9,652 nt of DNA from Bifidobacterium breve (GTDB lineage: Bacteria; Bacteroidota; Bacteroidia; Chitinophagales; Chitinophagaceae): assembly GCA_943323935.2 (NCBI GenBank), contig CALPJR020000018.1:1-9652 (forward strand), read 5' to 3'. This document shows positions 1 to 6,472 of the stretch, one piece after another. A program made the position numbers and the translations under genes. The notes under the pieces are model-generated. The model saw nothing but the letters and a program-made list of their open reading frames with translations. It did not search any database and was not told the DNA's origin. How positions within the stretch are numbered: the stretch's first letter is position 1; the number at the start of each line of letters is the position of its first letter.

Positions 1-113
1 ACGATCCAAAACAATTTGAAGATATTGATTCTAGAAAACGAATTAAGGTTGTTCACTTGCAAGAGGAATTAACTGTTTTAACAAACGAAGTTGCATTTCA
101 AGTTTCTATCTAA
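1..113 (+). CDS. C-terminal end of an unidentified protein (5' truncated by window edge)
   Basis: An open frame enters from the left edge (first full codon at 3) and ends in TAA at 111-113, giving 36 residues that begin DPKQFEDID and end NEVAFQVSI. The final A of the stop codon is the first base of the next gene's ATG, so the two genes are almost certainly co-transcribed and translationally coupled. The fragment is too short and has no catalytic motif, so I cannot name the family. From memory of Bacteroidota gene order, an LpxH-like UDP-2,3-diacylglucosamine diphosphatase often precedes this type of glycosyltransferase. That would fit a lipid A or envelope operon, but it is a guess from context and is not shown by the residues. 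Confidence 0.7.
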   Translation, partial: DPKQFEDIDSRKRIKVVHLQEELTVLTNEVAFQVSI

Positions 114-1102
114 TGAATATACTATACGCAGTTCAAGGTACTGGGAATGGTCATATTAGCAGAGCCATTCAACTCTATCCTTTTTTAAGGCCATATGGCA
201 ATGTTGACTTTTTTATTAGTGGCTCAAATTCAGATCTTAAAACCGATTTACCAGTTGTTGGAAGAAGCAAGGGGATTAGTCTTTTTTATAAAGCCACGGG
301 AGGTTTAGACTATCTTAAAATCATTAAATCTTTTTCACTTAGTATTTTCTTAGATGCCTACAAATTGCCTGTCAAAAATTACGACTTGGTGATCAATGAT
401 TTTGATTTTGTAACTTCATTGGCTTGCTTATTTAGAAATAAAAAGAGTGTGCAGTTTGGACATCAAGCAAGTTTTCAAAGCAATAAAACACCTAGAGCGA
501 AAAAAAATAATTTCATTGGCGAATTTGTCTTAAAGCATTTTGTGAAAAGTACACATTATCTAGGCTTGCATTTTAAAGCCTACGACGATGCAGTATTTAA
601 TCCAATCATTAAACAAGAAATCATTGAAGCAATACCAACAGATGATGGGCATATATCAGTGTACTTGCCTCATTATTCTATTGCTTATTTGGAGCCATTC
701 TTTTTAGCAGCATCAAATTATCATTTCGAAGTATTTAGTGCCGAAGTGAAAACCATAAGAAATTATAAAAATATCATATACTTCCCTATCAGTAATAGTG
801 GTTTTACAAAAAGCATGATTAGATCACATGCAGTCATTACTGGCGGCGGATTTGAGACACCTGCAGAAGCCATGTATATGAACAAGAAAGTGTTAAGTAT
901 ACCAATTGCAAAGCATTATGAGCAATTATCCAATGCTGCAGCGCTATCAGAACTGGGTGTAAAAGTATTATTAAAGATAGACCAAGACTTTAACGCTATA
1001 TTTACCGATTGGATGAAATACGCTTCTCCGGTCAAATTAGAATTAACCCATTCCACAAAAGAAATTGTAGCTCAATTAATCAATCAAACCAAAAACAGCT
1101 AA
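113..1102 (+). CDS. GT-B fold glycosyltransferase (MJ1255/MurG-like superfamily)
   Basis: A 329-residue protein with the two-lobed GT-B layout. The N-terminal lobe opens with the glycine-rich loop GTGNGHISRA (residues 9-18), typical of the MJ1255-like/glycosyltransferase-28-type group, and carries NDFDF at 95-99. The C-terminal nucleotide-sugar lobe has ITGGGFETPAEAM (about 242-254) followed by a run including P264, H268, E270 and Q271, the usual donor-binding pattern. It has no signal peptide or membrane span, so it is probably cytoplasmic or peripheral on the inner face of the membrane. The ATG overlaps the upstream TAA by one base, which fixes the start, and the next gene begins two bases after the stop. 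Donor and acceptor sugars cannot be read from the sequence; a role in envelope glycolipid synthesis is plausible. Family is confident, substrate is not. Confidence 0.85.
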   Translation: MNILYAVQGTGNGHISRAIQLYPFLRPYGNVDFFISGSNSDLKTDLPVVGRSKGISLFYKATGGLDYLKIIKSFSLSIFLDAYKLPVKNYDLVINDFDFVTSLACLFRNKKSVQFGHQASFQSNKTPRAKKNNFIGEFVLKHFVKSTHYLGLHFKAYDDAVFNPIIKQEIIEAIPTDDGHISVYLPHYSIAYLEPFFLAASNYHFEVFSAEVKTIRNYKNIIYFPISNSGFTKSMIRSHAVITGGGFETPAEAMYMNKKVLSIPIAKHYEQLSNAAALSELGVKVLLKIDQDFNAIFTDWMKYASPVKLELTHSTKEIVAQLINQTKNS

Positions 1103-1104
1103 AC

Positions 1105-1449
1105 ATGTACAAGATCTTGAACCAAGAGAGCGAAACAGTCGCGTATATTCAGAATATGATGATTCTGAATAAAAAAAGAGAAAAAGTAATTGGCTTAGTC
1201 ATTGGAGATTGCTTTTTTGGGAATGACAATAAAGTGATTGGCAAGATCATCGACCAAAAAGTTTATTTATTAAATGGCGATATCATTGGTACAATAGAAG
1301 CCAATAAAGATAAAAAAGATCCAGAGCTTAAAAAACCATTGATGCTAGAAGCCTGGGATATTTTAAGCAATATAAAAAGTCATACTTCTGATTGGATCAC
1401 TATTTCAAAAAAATGGTCCAAAAAATCTTTGATCGAAGTATTGCTTTAA
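1105..1449 (+). CDS. Small repeat protein resembling the 4-fold beta-flower domain
   Basis: A 114-residue protein. I place the start at ATG 1105, two bases after the glycosyltransferase stop, because a longer reading from 1009 would lie over the end of that gene and add 32 unrelated residues. Residues 20-65 hold roughly 17-residue repeats: ILNKKREKVIGLVIGDC, then FFGNDNKVIGKIIDQKV, then YLLNGDIIGTIE. Each has an aromatic or hydrophobic strand, an N/G turn and an IG pair. This pattern resembles the small '4-fold beta flower' proteins in which each repeat forms one beta-hairpin petal. It has no signal peptide. The C-terminal third is lysine- and tryptophan-containing and not repeated. No catalytic motif is visible and the function is unknown; coupling to the glycosyltransferase suggests an accessory or binding role. 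The repeat is seen directly; the fold name is inference. Confidence 0.75.
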   Translation: MYKILNQESETVAYIQNMMILNKKREKVIGLVIGDCFFGNDNKVIGKIIDQKVYLLNGDIIGTIEANKDKKDPELKKPLMLEAWDILSNIKSHTSDWITISKKWSKKSLIEVLL

Positions 1450-1467
1450 TAGATTGTTTTATTTTTT

Positions 1468-2712
1468 TTAATTTAAGAATGGATTACTCCATTTTTTATT
1501 CACATACACATTATTGCCGCCAAGGGTTTGCATAAAAGCAACAACTGCAGCAATTTCAGCTTCTGTTACATTTAAGTTTTGCCCATTACCACCCGGTCTC
1601 AATCTTTGGTCTAAGTTGGTATTTCTTGGATTCAAATTAATGGTATTATAATGGTTGATTACTGCACGCAGACTTCTTAAAACGCCTGTATGCATCATTG
1701 GGGTATTGATGGCACCTGCTGCATTGGTAAGATCCCTTAAGCTTGGCGCTCTAGTATTGGTAATATCGAATCCATTGGCACTGTTAGCAATGCCAATGAT
1801 TCCATTGTTTAATGTATTTGGATCAATATCAAACTCAGGTGCATTATGGCAAGCGTTGCATCCTAAGCCGCCTGTTGTTCTAAGACCTGCTGCATTAAAT
1901 ACGGGAGCAGTCATAAAAAGGGTTTTGCCTTGATTTTCTGCTGGAGTAAAGTTTGGGAATGGTTGGTTGTCATTATTCACCTGTGCTCTTCCAATATCAT
2001 ATTTTGAATCAAAAGACTGAATGCTACTTACAAATGAAGTTAAGGCATTTTGAATTCTATTTTCTGTTACTACAGTATCACCAAATGTGAATTTAAATAA
2101 TTCTTTATAGTAATTAATTGTACTTAGCTTACTGGTAAGTGTTACAAAATTACCTCTTCCATTTTGGCCGCTAAAACCCATTTCAAGATGGTCCACAATG
2201 GGCATCGTTGTTTGAATATTTAAATTCGCTGCTCTTTCGTTCCAGAAAAATTTTGCTTCATTGGCAAATCTTGTATTGATTAAACGCATGGAGTGACGAA
2301 TGGTTAATCCACCCTCTACGCCAGCACTTACAACAGCAGTGTCACCAAAGGCAAAATTTTGTTTATGACAACTTGAACAGGAGATGGTATTGTTAATACT
2401 TAAATTTTTATCATAAAATAATACCCTACCTAAAGTAGCATTTTTATCCGTGATGGGATTGTTACCTAAATTATTTTTTAAGATATAAGCAGGCTTATCT
2501 TGATTGGCATAATTTTCTAAATTAGCTGGATCGATATTCGTACCAAAAGCTAATTTAATTGCTGCATACGGATCGACGGTTATTGCAGATGTATTAGAAG
2601 TAGGGGTTGCTTTCATTGCCGAAATGAGCATCATTGCATCATTTTTTGAACAACCTGTAATACAAAAAATACCAGCAAAAAGAGCTACAGTAATGAATGA
2701 TTGTAAACGCAT
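1468..2712 (-). CDS. Di-heme cytochrome c peroxidase (CCP/MauG family), outer-surface or periplasmic lipoprotein
   Basis: A 414-residue protein. It begins with a lipoprotein signal, MRLQSF then a hydrophobic run ending ITGC, with Cys21 as the lipidation site. Two c-type heme motifs follow: CSSCH at 112-116 and CNACH at 285-289. Between them is the family's conserved region with FFWNERA (155-161) and LEMG (176-179). After the second heme come TRAPSLRDL (320-328) and MMHTG (339-343), the usual distal-ligand and 'R-x-P-x-L' segments. Family members reduce H2O2 with electrons from small cytochromes or quinol-linked donors, or act as MauG-like oxidases; sequence alone does not separate these. ATG 2712 is supported by the signal sequence. 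VF530 lies 100 bp upstream on the same strand, and no terminator is seen between them. The 3' end converges with the glycosyltransferase operon across 18 bp. The anchor implies periplasmic peroxide detoxification. Confidence 0.93.
   Translation of the reverse strand: MRLQSFITVALFAGIFCITGCSKNDAMMLISAMKATPTSNTSAITVDPYAAIKLAFGTNIDPANLENYANQDKPAYILKNNLGNNPITDKNATLGRVLFYDKNLSINNTISCSSCHKQNFAFGDTAVVSAGVEGGLTIRHSMRLINTRFANEAKFFWNERAANLNIQTTMPIVDHLEMGFSGQNGRGNFVTLTSKLSTINYYKELFKFTFGDTVVTENRIQNALTSFVSSIQSFDSKYDIGRAQVNNDNQPFPNFTPAENQGKTLFMTAPVFNAAGLRTTGGLGCNACHNAPEFDIDPNTLNNGIIGIANSANGFDITNTRAPSLRDLTNAAGAINTPMMHTGVLRSLRAVINHYNTINLNPRNTNLDQRLRPGGNGQNLNVTEAEIAAVVAFMQTLGGNNVYVNKKWSNPFLN
1475..1497 (+). 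terminator. Possible intrinsic terminator for the glycosyltransferase operon, inside the 3' end of the convergent gene
   Basis: AATGGA (1478-1483) pairs with TCCATT (1488-1493) around the 4-base loop TTAC. Three further pairs, one of them G-U, extend the stem to 9 bp, and the T run continues through 1497. It lies 26 bases past the stop of the plus-strand operon but within the last codons of the minus-strand peroxidase gene. The stem is AT-rich and weak, and a separate T-rich stretch at 1457-1469 has no hairpin, so the call is tentative. Confidence 0.35.
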
Positions 2713-2812
2713 TAGCTAAATTTAATTTGTTTGGAAGGAAGATTACCCAACTATGACAAGCCATGGATTCAATGGTTTAGTCGGTTAAAGCCTTTTAACA
2801 TTTATTTTTATT

Positions 2813-3028
2813 TTAGCTAACCATTCTAATATATAATTCCTCTACTTTTTTTCGAGCCCAGGGTGTTTTGCGTAAAAATTTTAAGCTGGATTGAATGCTT
2901 GGATCAATATTGAAACAATTAATTGGGATGTGTTGTCCTAAATCCTCCCATCCAAAATGTTGCACTAAGGCTTCCACAATAAAAGCAAGTGTTTTTCCGT
3001 GCAAAGGATCTTTATGAGGTTGTTCCAT
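2813..3028 (-). CDS. VF530 family (DUF2132) small DNA-binding protein
   Basis: A 71-residue protein matching the VF530/DUF2132 family almost end to end. Key landmarks are DPLHGKTL near the N-terminus, a GW pair followed by an [15 protein letters not shown] in the second half, and the signature [14 protein letters not shown] close to the end. The family is a small helical fold described as DNA-binding; its physiological role is not settled. I start at ATG 3028 because homologues begin a few residues before the DPLHG motif. An upstream TTG at 3034 would add only Met-Cys and is less likely. It is divergent from the pseudouridine synthase gene with just 25 bp between the two start codons, so at least one promoter must extend into the opposite gene. 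The peroxidase gene lies downstream on the same strand. Confidence 0.9.
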   Translation of the reverse strand: MEQPHKDPLHGKTLAFIVEALVQHFGWEDLGQHIPINCFNIDPSIQSSLKFLRKTPWARKKVEELYIRMVS

Positions 3029-3048
3029 ACACAATATTAAGTAATTTG
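3020..3048 (+). promoter_or_regulatory. Candidate Bacteroidota promoter for the rluE-like gene
   Basis: TTG at 3020-3022, exactly 19 bases, then TAATTTG at 3042-3048. This approximates the Bacteroidota -33 TTTG / -7 TAnnTTTG consensus (established for Bacteroides and Flavobacterium), with one spacer base fewer in the -7 box. It ends five bases before ATG 3054, which would place transcription start at or within a couple of bases of the start codon. The -33 box lies inside the divergent VF530 coding sequence. Confidence 0.35.
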
Positions 3049-3053
3049 CCGCT

Positions 3054-3644
3054 ATGAATGCGCATCGTTACTTTTTATTGAACAAGCCAATGAATATGGT
3101 ATCTCAGTTTGTAAGTACGCATCAGGTTCAGTTACTTTCAAATATCAATTTTGATTTTCCAGAGGGCACACATGCTATAGGAAGACTCGATCAAATGTCA
3201 GAAGGCTTGTTATTATTAACGACCAATAAAAAAGTGACCAAATTATTGTTTCAAGGAACCCGTCCACATGTGAGAACTTATTTAGTGCAGGTAAAAAATA
3301 AAGTCCATCAAGACACTTTAAAACAATTACGCAGTGGCGTAAAAATATCTGCTTCTAATAGTACAACTTATACCACAACTCCTTGTAATGTAGATTTAAT
3401 TGATCCTCCACAATACTTATGGAATAACGGACTGCAGTTGCACGAAAATCAACAATCAGATTGGTTACGCATTGAATTAACAGAGGGTAAATTTCATCAA
3501 GTACGAAAAATGGTAGCAGCAATGCATCATCGATGTATACGCTTAGTAAGATGGTCTATAGAGGAATTAACTGTTGAAACCATTGCACCAGGTGAAGTGC
3601 AAGAAGTGAGCGAGGAATATTTTTTTAAAGCGCTTCAATTATAA
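3054..3644 (+). CDS. rluE: 23S rRNA pseudouridine synthase, RluE-like (RsuA/RluB/C/D/E/F superfamily)
   Basis: A 196-residue enzyme. [11 protein letters not shown] (9-19) corresponds to the RluE opening, and the catalytic motif [16 protein letters not shown] (43-58) contains the nucleophile Asp46. DPPQYLW (117-123), then [18 protein letters not shown] (136-153), matches the RluE-specific middle segment and the C-terminal active-site block, followed by [10 protein letters not shown]. There is no N-terminal S4 domain, as expected for RluE and unlike RsuA or RluB. E. coli RluE makes pseudouridine 2457 in the peptidyl-transferase region of 23S rRNA; the same target is inferred here. It acts on RNA in the cytoplasm. 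The start is the first ATG after the divergent VF530 gene. The stop lies one base from the stop of the convergent dehydratase gene, leaving no room for a dedicated terminator. Confidence 0.9.
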   Translation: MNAHRYFLLNKPMNMVSQFVSTHQVQLLSNINFDFPEGTHAIGRLDQMSEGLLLLTTNKKVTKLLFQGTRPHVRTYLVQVKNKVHQDTLKQLRSGVKISASNSTTYTTTPCNVDLIDPPQYLWNNGLQLHENQQSDWLRIELTEGKFHQVRKMVAAMHHRCIRLVRWSIEELTVETIAPGEVQEVSEEYFFKALQL

Positions 3645-3645
3645 T

Positions 3646-4593
3646 TTAAAACCAATCTTTAAACTTACTTAAATCTACATTACCCCCTGTCAAAATAATG
3701 CCCACTTTTTTTCCTTTAAACAAGTCTGCATTTTTTAACACCGCAGCGAGTGGTACAGCGCAACTTGGCTCTATAATTATTTTCATTCTTTCATACACCA
3801 ATCTTAAAGCGGCTTTTATTTCATCTTCTGAAACTAAAATAATATCAGCAACATGTGCTTTTATAATTTCAAGGGTGCGCTCACTTAAGGTGGTCATTAA
3901 GCCATCTGCAATCGTATTTACAAAGGGGGCTTTTTCTACTTTTCCAGATTGAATACTCAACACCGCATCTGCAGCGCCTTCTGGCTCTCCTGCATATACT
4001 TTTAATCCTGGTTTAAAATAATGTGCGCCTAAACAAGTGCCAGACAATAATCCTCCTCCTCCAACTGGCGTAACAACTATTTCAATAGCTGGAATTGCAT
4101 CAATGATTTCTTTTACACAAGTAGCTTGCCCTGTAATCACTTCGTCATTATCATATGGATGAATAAAGGTGGCACCTGTGCGCTCTACAATAGCTTCTAA
4201 AGTGGACTCTCTAGCTGCTTGATTAGATGCACAAATAGTCACTTCGGCACCATATCCTCTTACTGCATTTACTTTTACTTGTGGGGATGATTCTGGCATC
4301 ACGATATAGGCTTTGATGCCTAACATTTTTGCTGCAAAAGCCAATGCTTGTGCGTGGTTACCAGAAGAATGTGTAGCAACTCCTTTTTCTAATTGCTCCT
4401 TCGTTAATTGCAAACTTGCATTCATGCCACCTCTTATTTTGAATGCGCCAATTTTTTGGAAATTCTCACATTTAAAATACAGGTCTAATCCATACAGCTC
4501 ATTGATACTTTTACATGTCATGATGGGTGTGTTGTGGATATAAGGGGCGATGCGAATTGCTGCTGCTTCGATTGTTGCTTTAGTGATTTTCAT
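3646..4593 (-). CDS. PLP-dependent threonine/serine dehydratase or serine racemase (fold type II)
   Basis: A 315-residue cytoplasmic enzyme. FKIRGG (51-56) supplies the Schiff-base Lys52, and SSGNHAQA (76-83) is the substrate-carboxylate/catalytic-serine loop. The tetraglycine VGGGGLLSG (177-185) binds the PLP phosphate, and LTGGNVDL (301-308) forms the C-terminal cofactor contact. Glu203, Ala207 and Asp209 have the same 0/+4/+6 spacing as the Mg/Mn site of eukaryotic serine racemase, and TIADG plus YERMKIIIEPSCAV (267-280) also resemble that group. There is no C-terminal ACT regulatory domain, so it is not a biosynthetic, isoleucine-inhibited IlvA; TdcB-type degradation of Thr/Ser to 2-oxoacid plus ammonia, or Ser racemisation, are the options. 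It diverges from an amino-acid permease across 36 bp, which supports a catabolic role. Family certain; exact reaction open. Confidence 0.9.
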   Translation of the reverse strand: MKITKATIEAAAIRIAPYIHNTPIMTCKSINELYGLDLYFKCENFQKIGAFKIRGGMNASLQLTKEQLEKGVATHSSGNHAQALAFAAKMLGIKAYIVMPESSPQVKVNAVRGYGAEVTICASNQAARESTLEAIVERTGATFIHPYDNDEVITGQATCVKEIIDAIPAIEIVVTPVGGGGLLSGTCLGAHYFKPGLKVYAGEPEGAADAVLSIQSGKVEKAPFVNTIADGLMTTLSERTLEIIKAHVADIILVSEDEIKAALRLVYERMKIIIEPSCAVPLAAVLKNADLFKGKKVGIILTGGNVDLSKFKDWF

Positions 4594-4596
4594 AGA

Positions 4597-4625
4597 TTGA
4601 ATTTAAACAATATTTGCTTATCTTG
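4597..4625 (+). promoter_or_regulatory. Candidate Bacteroidota promoter for the AdiC-like permease gene
   Basis: TTG at 4597-4599, exactly 19 bases, then TATCTTG at 4619-4625, close to the -33 TTG / -7 TAnnTTTG consensus of Bacteroidota. The box ends four bases before ATG 4630, so the predicted transcription start falls at or near the start codon. The 36-bp divergent gap to the dehydratase gene also has to hold that gene's control signals; I see no equally good match on the minus strand. Confidence 0.4.
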
Positions 4626-4629
4626 AATC

Positions 4630-5934
4630 ATGCAAATGGAACATAAAAAAATTGGTATATGGACAAGCACTTCACTAGTCGTTGGGAACATGATTGGTGC
4701 AGGTGTTTTTTTGATGCCTTCGGCCTTGGCTAGTTTTGGAAGTATCAGTTTGATTGGGTGGCTATTTTCTGCATTGGGTGCAATTGTCATTGCAAAAGTA
4801 TTTGCCAACCTCAGCAAATTAATTCCGGCTTCGGACGGCGGCCCTTACGCGTTTACAAAAGCTGGGCTTGGTGATTTTGCAGGTTTTTTAGTGGGATGGG
4901 GCTATTTAATTTCTGTTTGGACAACGAACGCTGCCATTGCAGTTTCTTTGGTAAGTGCATTGAGTACCTTTTTTCCAATACTCGCTCAAAATTCAAGTAT
5001 CGCTTTAGCAACAGGACTGGGTTTCCTTTGGTTCCTTACTTGGGTAAATACCATGGGTGTATATGCTTCTGGAAGAGTCATACTCATGACCACTATCCTT
5101 AAAATAGTACCGCTTATTTTAGTCGCGATTGGAGGGCTTTTATTTTTAGATCCTCAAAATTTACTGCCATTTAACATGAGTGGCACGAGCAGCTGGCAGG
5201 CGATTACTGCAACGACTACTTTAACTTTTTTTGCATTTTTAGGGATTGAATGCGCGACCATACCATCCAGTAGTATCGACGATCCAGGACAAAATATTTC
5301 CAAAGCAACGATGCGCGGCGTATGGATTGCAGCAGCGGTTTATATTTTTAGCACGGCAGCCATCATGGGGATGATTCCAGCAAGTCAATTACAAGTTTCC
5401 ATTACACCATTTGCCGATGCTGCAGAAAAAATTTATGGTCATGGCGCTAAGTACTGGGTGAGCGCAGGGGCTGCTATTGCTGCATTTGGCGCATTGAATG
5501 GATTTGTACTAGTACAAGGGCAGATGCCCTATGCGATGGCAAAGGATAAATTATTTCCTACATTTTTTGCGAAACAAAATCGTAAAGGGGTTCCTGTCAA
5601 TGGCGTGATTGTATCCAGCATTATCATCACTTTATTGATGTTTATGAACAATTCAAAAAACCTAGCTGGTCAATTTAAATTGCTCATACTCCTCTCAACA
5701 TTTTTTACTTTATTACCTTATTTATTGACGACTGTATCTTATTTAATTGTTCGAGCAAAACAAGCAGCAACCTATACAAAGACCAAAACGATTACAGCAA
5801 TAGTGATTAGCATGATGGGATTCTCTTTTTCTATGTGGATGCTTATTGGTTCAGGGCAGGAGATTGTCTATTGGGGATTCATTATGCTCATGATGGGTGT
5901 ACCTTTTTATGTCTATATGGTTTATAAGAACTAA
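4630..5934 (+). CDS. APC-superfamily amino-acid permease, AdiC/PotE-like (basic amino acid/polyamine antiporter family)
   Basis: A 434-residue inner-membrane protein with about 12 hydrophobic segments. VGNMIGAGVFLMP (18-30) is the unwound first helix that binds the substrate's amino and carboxyl groups. FLGIECATIPS (203-213) contains Glu207, matching the conserved Glu208 of E. coli AdiC. STAAIMGMIP (241-250) and the following ITPFADAA are almost AdiC-like. As aligned by eye from memory, AdiC Trp202 and Trp293 correspond to Phe201 and Phe292, so the arginine-stacking site is altered and the substrate may not be arginine/agmatine. No decarboxylase gene is adjacent. The divergent Ser/Thr dehydratase gene suggests uptake of a neutral hydroxy-amino acid, by inference only. 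ATG 4636 is an alternative start two codons downstream. Confidence 0.88.
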   Translation: MQMEHKKIGIWTSTSLVVGNMIGAGVFLMPSALASFGSISLIGWLFSALGAIVIAKVFANLSKLIPASDGGPYAFTKAGLGDFAGFLVGWGYLISVWTTNAAIAVSLVSALSTFFPILAQNSSIALATGLGFLWFLTWVNTMGVYASGRVILMTTILKIVPLILVAIGGLLFLDPQNLLPFNMSGTSSWQAITATTTLTFFAFLGIECATIPSSSIDDPGQNISKATMRGVWIAAAVYIFSTAAIMGMIPASQLQVSITPFADAAEKIYGHGAKYWVSAGAAIAAFGALNGFVLVQGQMPYAMAKDKLFPTFFAKQNRKGVPVNGVIVSSIIITLLMFMNNSKNLAGQFKLLILLSTFFTLLPYLLTTVSYLIVRAKQAATYTKTKTITAIVISMMGFSFSMWMLIGSGQEIVYWGFIMLMMGVPFYVYMVYKN

Positions 5935-6002
5935 TGTCAAATTTTTGTAAATTCATCAACAATATGGCATTTATAACGGTTTAGCTTTTATATTCGTAGT
6001 TC

Positions 6003-6332
6003 ATGAAAAAAAGGATCATTGGAATTTTATTGACTTTAGTGGTAGCAACCCAGGTTTTCCCTGTGGATGGAATCCGCTTTTGGTCTAATTTAGTTCAATC
6101 CAAAGCTCAAGCTACTACAGCCAGTATTTTGGCGCTAGAAGAAGAGGAAGTAGAGGAGATCCAGTTTAAGGTTAAAAACATGGAATCCAACCATTCGATG
6201 TATTTTGAAAGCCAAATGGCATCTATGCTTTTAAGTGCCAACTATCCTATCATGACGCATTTAGGTGCAGTTATTGATAGGAATAATCCAATTCTTATCC
6301 CTCCTCCCAATACTGTTATTGAAGTAATTTAA
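6003..6332 (+). CDS. Uncharacterised 109-residue protein with an N-terminal export-type segment
   Basis: I do not recognise this protein. It starts MKKR followed by a hydrophobic stretch (about 5-20), then FPVDG. That is consistent with a signal peptide or a single membrane anchor, although no clean A-x-A cleavage site follows directly (SKAQA at 33-37 is a possible late site). A strongly acidic stretch EEEEVEE lies at 46-52, then a Met-rich region (M60, M66, M72, M75, M84), and a proline run IPPPN at 99-103 just before the end. There are no cysteines. It has its own gap on each side (68 bp upstream, 140 bp downstream) and may be monocistronic. It is credible as a gene because of the good signal-like start, its position between two plus-strand genes and its ordinary codon use. 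Location is probably periplasmic or membrane-associated; function unknown. Confidence 0.65.
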   Translation: MKKRIIGILLTLVVATQVFPVDGIRFWSNLVQSKAQATTASILALEEEEVEEIQFKVKNMESNHSMYFESQMASMLLSANYPIMTHLGAVIDRNNPILIPPPNTVIEVI

Positions 6333-6338
6333 AAACTT

Positions 6339-6467
6339 TGACTTAGAGGTTTCTATCATTGGCAATACGTCAATTGATTTTAAGTCATAATTTTCATTAT
6401 TCATTATAGATTACTGCTCAGTTATATGACTAGTCATTTGTATGATAGGCGTTCTAAAATATATAAA
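6339..6467 (+). promoter_or_regulatory. Leader of the bicarbonate operon: inverted TGACT half-sites and candidate promoter
   Basis: Four copies of TGACT/AGTCA lie in this gap. TGACTTA at 6339-6345 is inverted against TAAGTCA at 6381-6387, and a perfect 12-bp palindrome ATGACTAGTCAT occupies 6426-6437. TTTG at 6437-6440 overlaps the palindrome end and is followed after 19 bases by TATATAAA (6460-6467), a poor match to the -7 box. A regulator bound to the palindrome would occlude the -33 region. This is suggestive only: short palindromes of this size are expected by chance a couple of times in a window of this length. Confidence 0.3.
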
Positions 6468-6472
6468 TAAAA

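Noticed and set aside
1009..1104. A 32-residue N-terminal extension of the beta-flower-like protein
   Set aside because: It reads through the end of the glycosyltransferase gene in another frame, has unrelated composition, and ATG 1105 sits ideally two bases after the upstream stop.
1655..1933. Open frame antisense to the peroxidase gene
   Set aside because: It lies wholly inside a gene with clear heme motifs, and its product has no recognisable domain or independent control signals.
2762..2776. Near-palindrome around CCATGGATTCAATGG in the VF530-peroxidase gap
   Set aside because: The arms are imperfect and short, there is no second copy, and it overlaps no recognisable promoter.
2784..2799. 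Small hairpin GTTAAA/TTTAAC followed by T-rich sequence on the plus strand
   Set aside because: No plus-strand gene ends nearby, and on the minus strand, where it could terminate VF530, no T run follows it. AT-rich chance pairing is the simpler explanation.
3029..3034. TTG start for the VF530 gene
   Set aside because: It adds only Met-Cys before ATG 3028; family members begin close to the DPLHG motif and ATG is the stronger start.
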